Positions 6,151 to 14,459 of a stretch of 23,988 nt of DNA are shown in pieces. Position 1 is the stretch's first letter. Every line of letters begins with the position of its first letter. The notes beneath the pieces are model-generated. The model ran no database searches. It saw only the letters and a program-made list of their open reading frames with translations, and was not told the origin of the DNA. The stretch covers positions 1-23,988 of the forward strand of contig DNLO01000189.1 in the NCBI GenBank assembly GCA_003488445.1. The letters are read 5' to 3'. Source of the stretch: Lachnospiraceae bacterium. GTDB taxonomy: Bacteria; Bacillota; Clostridia; Lachnospirales; Lachnospiraceae. A program made the translations under genes and the position numbers.

Positions 6151-7791
6151 TTGAGATGTTTTAACTGTGGGTGCGAACTCACCAGAAATGATTTCTGCAC
6201 CAACTGCGGCGCGGATATCAATGAATACAGAAGGATAGTACGTCTTTCCAACGGATATTATAATGACGGCTTGATGAAGGCAAAGGTCCGGGATCTCTCC
6301 GGAGCTGTGGTCTCTCTGCGTGCCAGTCTGAAGCTCAACCGCAATAATGTGGATGCAAGGAACCTGCTTGGTCTCGTCTATTTCGAGATGGGAGAGGCTG
6401 TGGCGGCGCTGTCCGAGTGGGTGGTCAGCAAGAACATCAAGCCGGACAAGAATATCGCCGATGACTTCATGGAGGCGGTGCAGAGCAATCCGGGCAGACT
6501 GACGGCGATAAACCAGTCAATAAAGAAATACAACCAGGCCCTGCTGTATGCGAGACAGGGGAGCCTGGATCTGGCCGTGATACAGCTCAAGAAGGTGCTG
6601 CAGGTCAATCCGAACCTGATAGTGGCATATGAGCTGCTTGGACTTCTGTATCTGCAGTCGGAGGAATTCAACAGGGCAAAGCGTGTGCTCACCCTGGCTT
6701 CGAAGATAGACAGGAACAATACCAGGATCCTGTATTACATGAGAGAGGCGGAGGAAGGCCTGGCGTTAAGGTATGCGGGGGATGGCAGATCCGGCAGGGA
6801 CAGGAAGAAGTCCGCTGCGACTGCATCCGATTCCTTCCAGTATACCAGCGGCAATGAGGTCATCATCCAGCCGATCAACAATACCGAGAAGAAGGGGATG
6901 TCGTCCTTCATCACGATGCTCATCGGTCTGGCGGTGGGATGTGCGCTCATGTTCTTCCTGGTGCTGCCGGCCAGGATACGTTCCGCTTCCTCGGATATGA
7001 ACGAGCAGATGCAGGGCATCAGCGATGAGCTGACGGCGAAGAACGCAGACCTGGAGGAGAAGGACAAACGGATAGAAGCACTGCAGAGCGAGAACGAGAC
7101 AGTAAAGGGGCAGCTGGCTGAGCTGACAGGGAGCTCGGGCATGGTGGAGAGATATGACCATCTGGCCGATGCCGCCCTCAACTATATTCAGCATCCCGAT
7201 GATGTGATGGGGACCGAGGCGATGCTTGAGAGCATATTCGGAGACAGTCTCCCTGCAGGTGATATAGTTTCCGGCAACAGCATCAGCGCCAATACCCTGC
7301 CTGCCCTGGACCCGGCCATATATTCGGCTTCATTCAGGAATCTGTATGAATACCTGAACAATGACGTGTCATACAAGGCAGCCTCCACATATATCGACAG
7401 AGGTAAGGAGGAACTGTCCGACGGACAGTATCAGGCGGCCATAGGGGATCTGCTGAAGGCTACGGAGATAGCTCCGGGCAGCGATGAGGCGTGGTTCTAT
7501 CTCGCCGAGAGCTACAGGGAGTCGGGAGACAGCGTGCATGCGACGCAGATATACAGCAGGATAGTGAACGACATGCCGGATTCCGAATATGCCGACAGGG
7601 CGAAGAAGAGCCTGACCAACGGTGCGGCTACCGACAACGAGACAGGCGATACCGCACAGACACAGCAGGAAGAGAACAATACGGATGACGATCTCGCACA
7701 GGCGCTGGCGGCGCAGGCTCTGCAGCAGGCCATGGCGGGAGCGGCAGTCCCGGATAATATAGAGAACACGGAGGGTGCAGCGCAGCAGTGA
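6151..7791 (+). CDS. Zinc-ribbon / TPR membrane protein
   Basis: A 546-residue protein with an N-terminal zinc ribbon (C3, C6, C16, C19), a TPR block at about 30-200 with repeats such as NPNLIVAYELLGLLYLQSEE, a basic Ser/Arg linker, one membrane helix at about 252-272, a coiled coil at about 280-325, and a second TPR pair at about 385-455 (KGKEEL-like helix then DEAWFYLAESYRESGD). It ends in an acidic, Gln/Ala-rich tail. With no signal peptide, the zinc ribbon and first TPR block should be cytosolic and the rest outside. It starts at TTG 6151 with AGGGG upstream; this start keeps the first Cys of the ribbon. Its stop overlaps the start of the next gene (GTGA), so it is coupled to the degenerate nuclease/ATPase-like pair. 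It may be a membrane scaffold for them; this is an inference. Confidence 0.85.
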   Translation: MRCFNCGCELTRNDFCTNCGADINEYRRIVRLSNGYYNDGLMKAKVRDLSGAVVSLRASLKLNRNNVDARNLLGLVYFEMGEAVAALSEWVVSKNIKPDKNIADDFMEAVQSNPGRLTAINQSIKKYNQALLYARQGSLDLAVIQLKKVLQVNPNLIVAYELLGLLYLQSEEFNRAKRVLTLASKIDRNNTRILYYMREAEEGLALRYAGDGRSGRDRKKSAATASDSFQYTSGNEVIIQPINNTEKKGMSSFITMLIGLAVGCALMFFLVLPARIRSASSDMNEQMQGISDELTAKNADLEEKDKRIEALQSENETVKGQLAELTGSSGMVERYDHLADAALNYIQHPDDVMGTEAMLESIFGDSLPAGDIVSGNSISANTLPALDPAIYSASFRNLYEYLNNDVSYKAASTYIDRGKEELSDGQYQAAIGDLLKATEIAPGSDEAWFYLAESYRESGDSVHATQIYSRIVNDMPDSEYADRAKKSLTNGAATDNETGDTAQTQQEENNTDDDLAQALAAQALQQAMAGAAVPDNIENTEGAAQQ

Positions 7792-8819
7792 GACTGATAC
7801 ACTGTTCCGACATACATCTGGATATACCGTTCGGCAACATCCTGACTCAGGAGAAGTCGGCCACAAGAAAACAGGAGATACTGTCTGCTTTTTCCAGCAT
7901 GGCAGGCTTCGCGAGCGAGGAGGGTGTCAGGGCAGTGCTCATCACAGGCGGACTTGTGGATGCCGAGCACATTTCAAGGATGACCATAGACCGTGTCTAC
8001 AAGATAATGAAGGACAATCCGGATGTGATATTCGCACTGCTTCCCGGAAACTCCTACGAGACCGCGTACTTTTCGGGAGAGAAGAACCTTCCGGAGAACT
8101 TCAGGATATTCAGCGATCTGGACAAGAAGCTTACGATAGACAATGTGGACATCTACGGCGTAAATGAGGCCTCCAAGCTGCCTCTTCTCGACGAGAAGCA
8201 GACAAATATAGTCATCACCTCAGGGGTGTCTCAGCTCAGGGGGTTCGAGGACAGGGGCATAGCTTATCTGGGACTCGGTATGGAGAGGACATACAGACAC
8301 GGAGATCTCATCGGAGGAGGATATTTCTGCGCCCCGGGTTCACTGGAGGCGCTGACCTTCGAAGAAGGCGGCAACAAAGGATTTATGGAGATATATATCA
8401 GCGGAGGCAAGGTTTCTCCGGTGTTCGTGAGGAGCGGAAAGAGGCTCTGCTACAATGTCGATGTGGATGTGACAGGCGCTGCGAATGCTGATGAGGTGTC
8501 AGACAACGCCAGACATGCACTGAGCCTGATAAAGGGGATCAACGGAGCCGCGATGGTCAGGATCAATCTCACGGGAAGGATGGATCTGGAGCATATCATA
8601 GACGACAGGGTGGTGGAAAAGACCCTGGGCAGGGAATATTTCGCGGTGTCCGTGAACGACAGTGAAGTGGACTTTGACATCACGCTGGATGGGATATCGG
8701 AGAACACACTTAGGGACAGGTTCATCAGGAGAGTCAGTGAGGGCAATGAATCCCTGGAGCTCAAAAAGGATATAATCAAGGTCGGGATAACGGCTATTTC
8801 GGGAGGAGAGATACAGTGA
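7788..8819 (+). CDS. Degenerate SbcD/YhaO-like metallophosphoesterase (probable pseudoenzyme)
   Basis: The 343-residue protein has the calcineurin-like fold order of SbcD/YhaO nucleases but lacks most metal ligands. Motif I is kept (D8-I-H10). In motif II the expected GD reads G54-G55; motif III, normally GNH, reads G87-N88-S89; the motif IV His is S145 (VITSG); and GHxH reads G164-M165-E166-R167. Landmarks after it (CAPGSLEALTFEEGGNKGF, like the PGSxE..F.E.G.KG of SbcD relatives) show the alignment is right. Nuclease activity is therefore unlikely. The frame is intact, GTG start 7788 overlaps the TPR gene stop, and its own stop overlaps the next start, so it is translated as part of a set. 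A partner-binding or structural role is likely. Confidence 0.85.
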   Translation: MRLIHCSDIHLDIPFGNILTQEKSATRKQEILSAFSSMAGFASEEGVRAVLITGGLVDAEHISRMTIDRVYKIMKDNPDVIFALLPGNSYETAYFSGEKNLPENFRIFSDLDKKLTIDNVDIYGVNEASKLPLLDEKQTNIVITSGVSQLRGFEDRGIAYLGLGMERTYRHGDLIGGGYFCAPGSLEALTFEEGGNKGFMEIYISGGKVSPVFVRSGKRLCYNVDVDVTGAANADEVSDNARHALSLIKGINGAAMVRINLTGRMDLEHIIDDRVVEKTLGREYFAVSVNDSEVDFDITLDGISENTLRDRFIRRVSEGNESLELKKDIIKVGITAISGGEIQ

Positions 8820-10138
8820 GGATACTGAATATCCACATAGACGGATTCGGTAATCTGAAGAACGTCGACTATGTCTTCTCCGCTGGGATGAACACAAAGG
8901 AAATAGGTACGGTATGGGACAGGTCTGCCGTCGTGGAATTTGTGATAGCCATGCTCTTTGGCATGAGCGGCCAGCCGAAGCTTCGGGGGCTCTATGCACC
9001 AAGAGACGGCGGGGCATACGGCGGCTCCATGACCATATCGGCGCAGGGCAATGAGTTTACCATCACGAGGAGCTTCGGCAGTGCCGATGAGAGTGCCGAT
9101 ACCCTGAGCTTCGTGAACGTGGCCGGCGGAGTGCCGGTGGGCTTCGATCCGTCCTTCCTGCTGGGAGTCACCAGAGACCAGTATGTAAGGAATGCCACTG
9201 TCATAGAGGGCAGCAGCTATGATGACCACTCCATGCACGACAGGAATCTGATGATGTCCCTGATAGGTGCGGAGGAGGACAGATTTGTCACAAAGAAGGC
9301 ATTGGATGCCCTGGCGAGAGCGGAGACCAGGCTCACCAGAGGGGGTACCCGTGTGGTGGAGGAGGCCAGGTACAAGGAGGAGCAGAAGCTCTTCGACCTT
9401 CAGAGTGATCTCAAGTACTGCATGGACAAGAGTAACGAGGTGAAGCTCCTTCGCGAACAGGAGGCCGAGTCCGAGAGGGTAGTGGAGGAAAAGAAGAAGC
9501 AGCTGGAGGCGGCCGACGAGAAGTTCGAGGCTGCGGCTGCAGTGCAGAAAAAGAAGACACAGCATATATTGAGCCTGATTCTTTCCATAGTCTGTATCGT
9601 GGGAGGCACCCTGCTGATATTCGCGGGGGCGGTGCTCAGATTCGAGATACCGGGTGCCGTGAACGGATCCTTTGATACCGTATATGACGGACTGCTGCTG
9701 ATGCTCTTCGCGCTGGTGCTGTTCTATCTGAGACGCCGGTGGAGGAGGAGCCAGGAGAACAAGCTGGACAAGCTGCGTCAGAGCGCGGATACCTGCAGAC
9801 AGGAATATGAGGATGCTTTCAATGTGGACAGCGGCATCAAGGAACATATCAAGGAAGTGTCGAAGGATGCCGACAGGGTCGGAGCTGCGTCGGATACACT
9901 GGAGAACTTCAAGAAGCGTGTGAGCGGGGAGAGGAGCCAGCTGACAGTGCTCAGAGGAGCCAGAAAGTATATAATAGCAGCGACAGAGGAAGCAGGAAAC
10001 GAGTTCGGCCGCATCAAGGAGGCATTCCCGAAGGAATCGCCGGTGCTGCTTATAATGGATATCTTCGCAGACCATACGATGGCCAGAGAGGTCTTTGGCA
10101 GGACTGCGGAGAAGTGTCAGGTAGTATATCTGAAGTGA
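8816..10138 (+). CDS. Degenerate YhaN/SbcC-like ATPase with membrane segment (probable pseudo-ATPase)
   Basis: The 440-residue protein begins like YhaN/SbcC (RILNIHIDGFGNLKN) and keeps EFVIAMLFGM after the nucleotide site. The Walker A site, normally GxxxxGKS, reads G31-T-V-W-D-R-S37, losing Gly-Lys. A coiled coil spans about 185-245, two hydrophobic helices at about 252-276 and 290-306 form a membrane hairpin as in YhaN relatives, and a second coiled coil runs from about 312 to 380. The ABC signature LSGG is not seen; the end (SPVLLIMDIFAD) recalls Walker B without the acidic residue after Asp. The long coiled coil is much shorter than in family members of 700 or more residues. It starts at GTG 8816, overlapping the upstream stop. 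It is probably unable to hydrolyse ATP. Confidence 0.85.
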   Translation: MRILNIHIDGFGNLKNVDYVFSAGMNTKEIGTVWDRSAVVEFVIAMLFGMSGQPKLRGLYAPRDGGAYGGSMTISAQGNEFTITRSFGSADESADTLSFVNVAGGVPVGFDPSFLLGVTRDQYVRNATVIEGSSYDDHSMHDRNLMMSLIGAEEDRFVTKKALDALARAETRLTRGGTRVVEEARYKEEQKLFDLQSDLKYCMDKSNEVKLLREQEAESERVVEEKKKQLEAADEKFEAAAAVQKKKTQHILSLILSIVCIVGGTLLIFAGAVLRFEIPGAVNGSFDTVYDGLLLMLFALVLFYLRRRWRRSQENKLDKLRQSADTCRQEYEDAFNVDSGIKEHIKEVSKDADRVGAASDTLENFKKRVSGERSQLTVLRGARKYIIAATEEAGNEFGRIKEAFPKESPVLLIMDIFADHTMAREVFGRTAEKCQVVYLK

Positions 10139-10175
10139 GTGTCGGGCATCGCGCTGTGGAGTGAAAGGATCTGTG

Positions 10176-11015
10176 ATGAGTATAAGGATAGTGGCGGACA
10201 GTTGTTGTGAATATCCGGAGGAACTTAAGAATGAAGTGAAGTGCGTGAACGTACCGTTGATACTGACGGTGGATGACCGCACGGTGGTCGATGATGAGAG
10301 CTTCGATCAGAAGGAATTTCTCGCTCTGATCGCAGACTCCAAGGGAGTGCCGCGCTCTGCCTGCCCCTCTCCGGAGAGGTATATGAGTGCATATGAAGGA
10401 GACGAAGACTGGGTGTTCGTAGTGACCTTATCCGCTGCTCTTTCCGGCTCCTACAATGCAGCAGTGCTGGCAAAGGATCTGTTCGAGGAAGAGCACGGTG
10501 ATGCCAGAAAGATACATGTATTTGACTCGAAGACGGCATCGGGAGGAGAGGCGCAGGTCGCTCTCAAGGTGAACGAGCTGTACAGGCAGGGAAAGGACTT
10601 TGACAGCATCGTCGAGGAGACCGAGGCCTTCATCGACGGTATGAGCACATATTTCGTACTGGAGTCACTCGAGGTGTTCAGGAAGAACGGCAGGCTGTCG
10701 AATACCAAGGCATTTGCCGCCAACATTCTGAGCCTCAAGCCTGTGTGCAAGGGCGTGAACGGGGTGATAGAGCCGGCCTCGATACAGAGGGGCATCAAGA
10801 ATGCCCTGAAGAAGATGGTGGAGATATCGCTGGAGGGGATCAAGGACACCAGGGACAGGATACTGATAATCAATCACTGCAACTGCTACGAAAGAGCGGC
10901 TGCGGTGCTCTCGGATTTTATCGCAAAGGCGGAGTTTAAGGCTACACTGATACTCGATACGGCAGGAGTGAGTTCGCTCTATGCCTCGGATGGAGGCATC
11001 ATCGTAACCTTTTAA
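10176..11015 (+). CDS. DegV-family fatty-acid-binding protein (FakB-like)
   Basis: DegV/FakB proteins hold a fatty acid for phosphorylation by FakA and so feed exogenous fatty acids to lipid synthesis. The 279-residue length is usual. Seen are the N-terminal VADSCCEYP (D8-S9 region), SPERYMSAYE, the SAALSGSYNAA loop with the fatty-acid contact Ser, VFDSKTASGG, and LEVFRKNGRLSNTKAFAANILSLKPV, a signature of the C-terminal domain. The ATG at 10176 is chosen because AAAGGAT is six bases upstream; an in-frame GTG at 10161 would add five residues. It lies 37 bases after the ATPase-like gene and 29 before argG, so may share a transcript. No FakA gene is in the window. Confidence 0.92.
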   Translation: MSIRIVADSCCEYPEELKNEVKCVNVPLILTVDDRTVVDDESFDQKEFLALIADSKGVPRSACPSPERYMSAYEGDEDWVFVVTLSAALSGSYNAAVLAKDLFEEEHGDARKIHVFDSKTASGGEAQVALKVNELYRQGKDFDSIVEETEAFIDGMSTYFVLESLEVFRKNGRLSNTKAFAANILSLKPVCKGVNGVIEPASIQRGIKNALKKMVEISLEGIKDTRDRILIINHCNCYERAAAVLSDFIAKAEFKATLILDTAGVSSLYASDGGIIVTF

Positions 11016-11044
11016 TAACATTAATTTTTTAAGGAGATATCATC

Positions 11045-12577
11045 ATGGCAAAGAAAGAAAAGGTAGTACTGGCTTATTCCGGAGGGCTTGATACCACGGT
11101 CATCATCCCCTGGCTCAAGGAGAACTATGACTATGAGGTCATATGCTGCTGTGTCGACTGCGGACAGGGCGATGAGCTGGACGGACTCGAGGAGAGGGCA
11201 AAGGCTTCGGGCGCATCCAAGCTCTATATCGAGGATGTCACCGATGAGATGTGTGACGAGGTGATAGTACCCTGCGTTCAGTCACATGCGGTATACGAGA
11301 ACAAGTACCTCCTCGGCACATCCATGGCACGTCCCATCATAGCCAAGAGACTCGTGGAGGTAGCCAGGAAGGAGGGTGCATCCGCCATCTGCCACGGAGC
11401 TACCGGCAAGGGAAACGATCAGATAAGGTTCGAGCTGGGTATAAAGGCACTCGCTCCGGATCTGGATATCATAGCCGCATGGAGAGATCCCAACTGGACT
11501 CTGAACTCTCGTGAAGAGGAGATAGAATATGCGAGAGCTCACGGCATCACTCTTCCTTTCTCAGCATCCAACTCGTACAGCAGGGACAGGAATATCTGGC
11601 ACATCAGCCATGAGGGACTGGAGCTGGAGGATCCCGCATCGGAGCCCAACTACAACAAGCTCCTGGTGCTTGGTGTGACACCCGAGAAGGCACCCGCAAA
11701 GCCGGAGTATGTGACCATGAGCTTCGAAAAGGGAGTGCCCGTATCCGTCAACGGCAGGAAGATGAAGGTGTCTGATATCATACGCACCCTGAACATCCTG
11801 GGAGGCAAGCACGGTATAGGCATCATAGACATAGTGGAGAACAGAGTCGTGGGAATGAAGAGCCGCGGCGTATACGAGACACCCGGCGGTACGATCCTCT
11901 ATGCGGCGCACGAGCAGCTGGAGGAGCTGATACTCGACCGCGAGACCATGCGTGTCAAGAGGAAGATAGGCGAAGAGCTGGCACAGACCATCTACGAGGG
12001 CAAGTGGTTCACTCCTCTGACAGAGGCTCTGGTGGCCTTCATCAAGTCTACCCAGGAGAATGTGACAGGGGATGTGACCTTCAAGCTCTACAAGGGCAAT
12101 ATCATCAAGGCAGGTGAGACATCACCCTATTCGCTCTACGATGAGGATATAGCAAGCTTTACCACAGGTGATCTCTATGATCACAAGGATGCTTCCGGAT
12201 TCATCACTCTCTTCGGTCTTTCCACCTGGGTACGTGCACTGAAGATGCAGGGCAAGTCCGGAAAGGCTCACCGCAAGTCGCCTACTGCAGCCACCACCGC
12301 AAAGCTCACCGCGAAGGAGGCCGCAGCCAGGGCAAAGAAGGGCGCGAAGAAGGCTGAGGCAAAGGCGAAGGCCGGAGCAAAAAAGGCTGAGGTAAAGGCC
12401 AAGGCCGGTGTGAAGAAGGCCGGGACCAAGGCGAAGAGCGTGGCAAAGAAGGCCGAGGTGAAGGCGAAGGCCGGAGTGAAGAAGGCCGCATCAGCAGCAA
12501 AGGCCAATGCATCCAAGGCAAAGAGCACAGCAAGGAGCACAGCTGCCAAGATCAGATCCAGAAGGAAAAAGGGCTGA
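11045..12577 (+). CDS. argG: Argininosuccinate synthase with Lys/Ala-rich C-terminal tail
   Basis: Joins citrulline and aspartate with ATP to make argininosuccinate. Residues 1 to about 404 are a complete ArgG: the PP-loop AYSGGLDTT at 10-18, [32 protein letters not shown], and [15 protein letters not shown]. The usual protein is about 400 residues; this one is 510. The extra 106 residues (405-510) are almost only Lys, Ala, Gly, Val and Ser and end in RSRRKKG, like histone H1 or HU tails. They hold seven 11-residue repeats. The tail is in frame and carries the ribosome site of the next gene. AAGGAG at 11031-11036, eight bases from ATG, sets the start. It opens the arginine cluster. Confidence 0.97.
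   Translation: MAKKEKVVLAYSGGLDTTVIIPWLKENYDYEVICCCVDCGQGDELDGLEERAKASGASKLYIEDVTDEMCDEVIVPCVQSHAVYENKYLLGTSMARPIIAKRLVEVARKEGASAICHGATGKGNDQIRFELGIKALAPDLDIIAAWRDPNWTLNSREEEIEYARAHGITLPFSASNSYSRDRNIWHISHEGLELEDPASEPNYNKLLVLGVTPEKAPAKPEYVTMSFEKGVPVSVNGRKMKVSDIIRTLNILGGKHGIGIIDIVENRVVGMKSRGVYETPGGTILYAAHEQLEELILDRETMRVKRKIGEELAQTIYEGKWFTPLTEALVAFIKSTQENVTGDVTFKLYKGNIIKAGETSPYSLYDEDIASFTTGDLYDHKDASGFITLFGLSTWVRALKMQGKSGKAHRKSPTAATTAKLTAKEAAARAKKGAKKAEAKAKAGAKKAEVKAKAGVKKAGTKAKSVAKKAEVKAKAGVKKAASAAKANASKAKSTARSTAAKIRSRRKKG
12335..12565 (+). repeat. Seven 33-base (11-residue) repeats in the argG tail
   Basis: Codons 431-507 align in seven units of 11: [77 protein letters not shown]. The first five are close; the last two drift. 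The DNA repeats are less exact than the protein, so the array is either old or held at the protein level. Confidence 0.85.
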
Positions 12578-12582
12578 GACAG

Positions 12583-13308
12583 ATGGCAGTATTCATCGCC
12601 ATACTCGATGACGATCCCGCCGACAGGAAGCAGTCTGAGAGACTCCTTGACAGGGAGCGGGATGCAAGAGCAGGCAAGGGTGAAGTGATATACTACGATT
12701 CATACGGGAGTGAGGAAGCCCTCCTCCCGTATTTCCTTAAGTATGATCTCATCCTGATAGATGTGACCCGTACCATGAGGGACGGCATGATGATCGCGGT
12801 GGATCTGCTTCGCCGGGGCGCAGAGGGAAAGATCGTCCTGTATTATGACAGGATAGACTACAGGAAGAAATACGGTGACGAGGAAGGTGTTTCTTTCATC
12901 CAAAAGCCGCTTTGGCAGAAGGACTTCGCAAAGCTGGTGGATATGGCATCCCGCATACATGCTTCCAAGACCCCGAGGGTAGAGCTCAGGGGGGACGGGG
13001 GCACCGTGTATGTGACAAATGATGAGATACTGTACGGTGTAAGCCATGGCTACTATACCGCAGTGGCACTCAAAGGAGACAGATCGTTCCATGCGCTGGG
13101 GGATGTGATGTCGGTATATGATCTGCTGGATCAGGACAGGTTCATATTTGTAAGCAAGACCACATTCATCAATATGGGACATGTAGCTTCGAGCGAGAGA
13201 CTGAGCTTCAGGATGACTGACGGCGCGGTGATAAAGTTCAGCCTGATAAACAAGAAAGCCATCACAAGGGCGTATGAGGAATATGCCCGAAGGGTGAGAG
13301 AGGAATGA
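12583..13308 (+). CDS. LytTR-family response regulator
   Basis: A 241-residue DNA-binding response regulator of AgrA/LytR type. The receiver domain (1-120) has the acidic pocket D9-D10-D11, the likely phosphorylated D60 in YDLILIDV, and K108 in FIQKPL; the usual Thr/Ser after the fourth strand seems replaced by Tyr (IVLYYD). The LytTR domain fills about 135-235, with the YVTNDEILYGVSHGYYTAV and FIFVSKTTFINMGHV segments typical of the fold. It starts five bases after the argG stop, with AAGGAAAAAGGG lying in the argG tail, so it is translated with argG. No sensor kinase is adjacent. It may regulate the arginine genes or an unlinked target; neither can be read from the sequence. Confidence 0.88.
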   Translation: MAVFIAILDDDPADRKQSERLLDRERDARAGKGEVIYYDSYGSEEALLPYFLKYDLILIDVTRTMRDGMMIAVDLLRRGAEGKIVLYYDRIDYRKKYGDEEGVSFIQKPLWQKDFAKLVDMASRIHASKTPRVELRGDGGTVYVTNDEILYGVSHGYYTAVALKGDRSFHALGDVMSVYDLLDQDRFIFVSKTTFINMGHVASSERLSFRMTDGAVIKFSLINKKAITRAYEEYARRVREE

Positions 13309-13353
13309 TCGCGGCACGGGCATGACAGTAAGCTATGCGTGATCTTCCGGTTA

Positions 13354-13362
13354 TGGTAGAAT
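13354..13362 (+). promoter_or_regulatory. Extended -10 promoter candidate for argC
   Basis: TGGTAGAAT is an extended -10 element (TGn then TAGAAT) in the 98-base gap before argC. No good -35 lies 16-18 bases upstream, as is common with extended -10 promoters. The same TGnTAGAAT pattern precedes argB. Confidence 0.5.
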
Positions 13363-13406
13363 ACAACAATATCGCAGTCAGATAACGAAAGGTGAAAGGC
13401 AGAGAA

Positions 13407-14459
13407 ATGAGCAGGGATACGGTAAAGGTCGGAATAATAGGATCCACGGGATATGCAGGAGCTGAGATAGCGAGACTCCTCACCGGACACAGGGATGTGG
13501 AGGTGAAGTGGCTGGTATCGAAGAGCTTTACCGGACAGAGATATGAGGATATCTACAGGAATCTCTTTGAGATCATAGAGAAGGAATGCACCGATATCAG
13601 CATCCCGGAGATGGCGGAAGACGTGGATGTGATATTCACCGCGACTCCCCAGGGCTATCTGCAGGGTGAGCTCACGGAGGAGGTCCTGGACAAGTGCAGG
13701 ATCATAGATATGTCCGCAGACTACCGCATAAAGGATGTGAAGATATACGAGAAATGGTACGGGATAGAGCACCACTCACCGCAGCTTCTGAAGGAGGCGG
13801 TATACGGTCTGACAGAGGTGAACAGAAAGCAGATAAAGGATACCAGACTCCTGGCCAATCCGGGTTGCTTCACCACCTGCTCCATACTGGCGGCCTACCC
13901 TCTGATGAAGGAGCATATGATAGAGAAGGATTCTCTGATAATAAATGCGCTCTCGGGTGTATCCGGGGCGGGGAGAGGAGCCAAGGTAGCGAATCTCTAC
14001 TGCGAGGTGAACGAGTCTGCCAAGGCATACGGAGTCACCACTCACAGGCACACTCCGGAGATAGAGGAGCAGCTGGGCTATGCCTGGGGTGATACCCTGA
14101 AGCTGCAGTTTACGCCTCATCTCATTCCGATGCACAGGGGAATACTGGCGACGGAGACGGCCCGTCTTAACGGAAAATACAGCTATGAGGATGTGAAGGC
14201 GGCTTACGACAGGTATTACGGTGATGAGAAGTTCATCAGGGTGCTGAAAAAGGATATGTGTCCGGAGACCAGGTTCGTGGAGGGCAGCAACTATACCGAT
14301 GTGAACTTCAGGATAGATGAGCGTACGGGAAATATCATAATGATGGGAGCACTCGATAATCTTGAAAAGGGTGCGGCATCACAGGCTGTGCAGAATTTCA
14401 ACGTGATGTTCGGCTTCCCGGAGGAAGAGGGGATAGATATGATCCCGATGGTGCCGTGA
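13407..14459 (+). CDS. argC: N-acetyl-gamma-glutamyl-phosphate reductase
   Basis: Reduces N-acetylglutamyl phosphate to the semialdehyde with NADPH, the third step to ornithine. The 350-residue length is that of the type 1 enzyme. The dinucleotide site is GIIGSTGYAG near the N-terminus; the catalytic Cys is C154 in NPGCFTTC; HRHTPEIEEQL carries the conserved His of the active site region; GVSGAGRGA and FTPHLIPMHRGI are family segments. The ATG at 13407 has AAAGG seven bases upstream, better than the in-frame GTG at 13392. It overlaps the GNAT gene by one base (TGATG), so the two are coupled. Confidence 0.96.
   Translation: MSRDTVKVGIIGSTGYAGAEIARLLTGHRDVEVKWLVSKSFTGQRYEDIYRNLFEIIEKECTDISIPEMAEDVDVIFTATPQGYLQGELTEEVLDKCRIIDMSADYRIKDVKIYEKWYGIEHHSPQLLKEAVYGLTEVNRKQIKDTRLLANPGCFTTCSILAAYPLMKEHMIEKDSLIINALSGVSGAGRGAKVANLYCEVNESAKAYGVTTHRHTPEIEEQLGYAWGDTLKLQFTPHLIPMHRGILATETARLNGKYSYEDVKAAYDRYYGDEKFIRVLKKDMCPETRFVEGSNYTDVNFRIDERTGNIIMMGALDNLEKGAASQAVQNFNVMFGFPEEEGIDMIPMVP

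Noticed and set aside
7788..10138. Sequencing error or pseudogene as the cause of the degenerate nuclease/ATPase-like pair
   Set aside because: Both frames are intact over more than 2 kb, with overlapping starts and preserved flanking family segments. The losses are point substitutions at separate motifs, not a frame change.
8450..10282. 610-residue open frame on the minus strand across the metallophosphoesterase-like and ATPase-like genes
   Set aside because: It lies fully antisense to two overlapping genes with family similarity, has no ribosome site or recognisable domain, and its composition is that of a shadow frame.
10996..11031. AT-rich inverted repeat with T run between degV and argG as a terminator
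   Set aside because: The stem is only five A/T pairs and overlaps the degV stop region; too weak to call.
12335..12565. CRISPR-like or mobile repeat at the argG 3' end
   Set aside because: The 33-base period is in codon phase, has no spacers and is best explained as a protein repeat.
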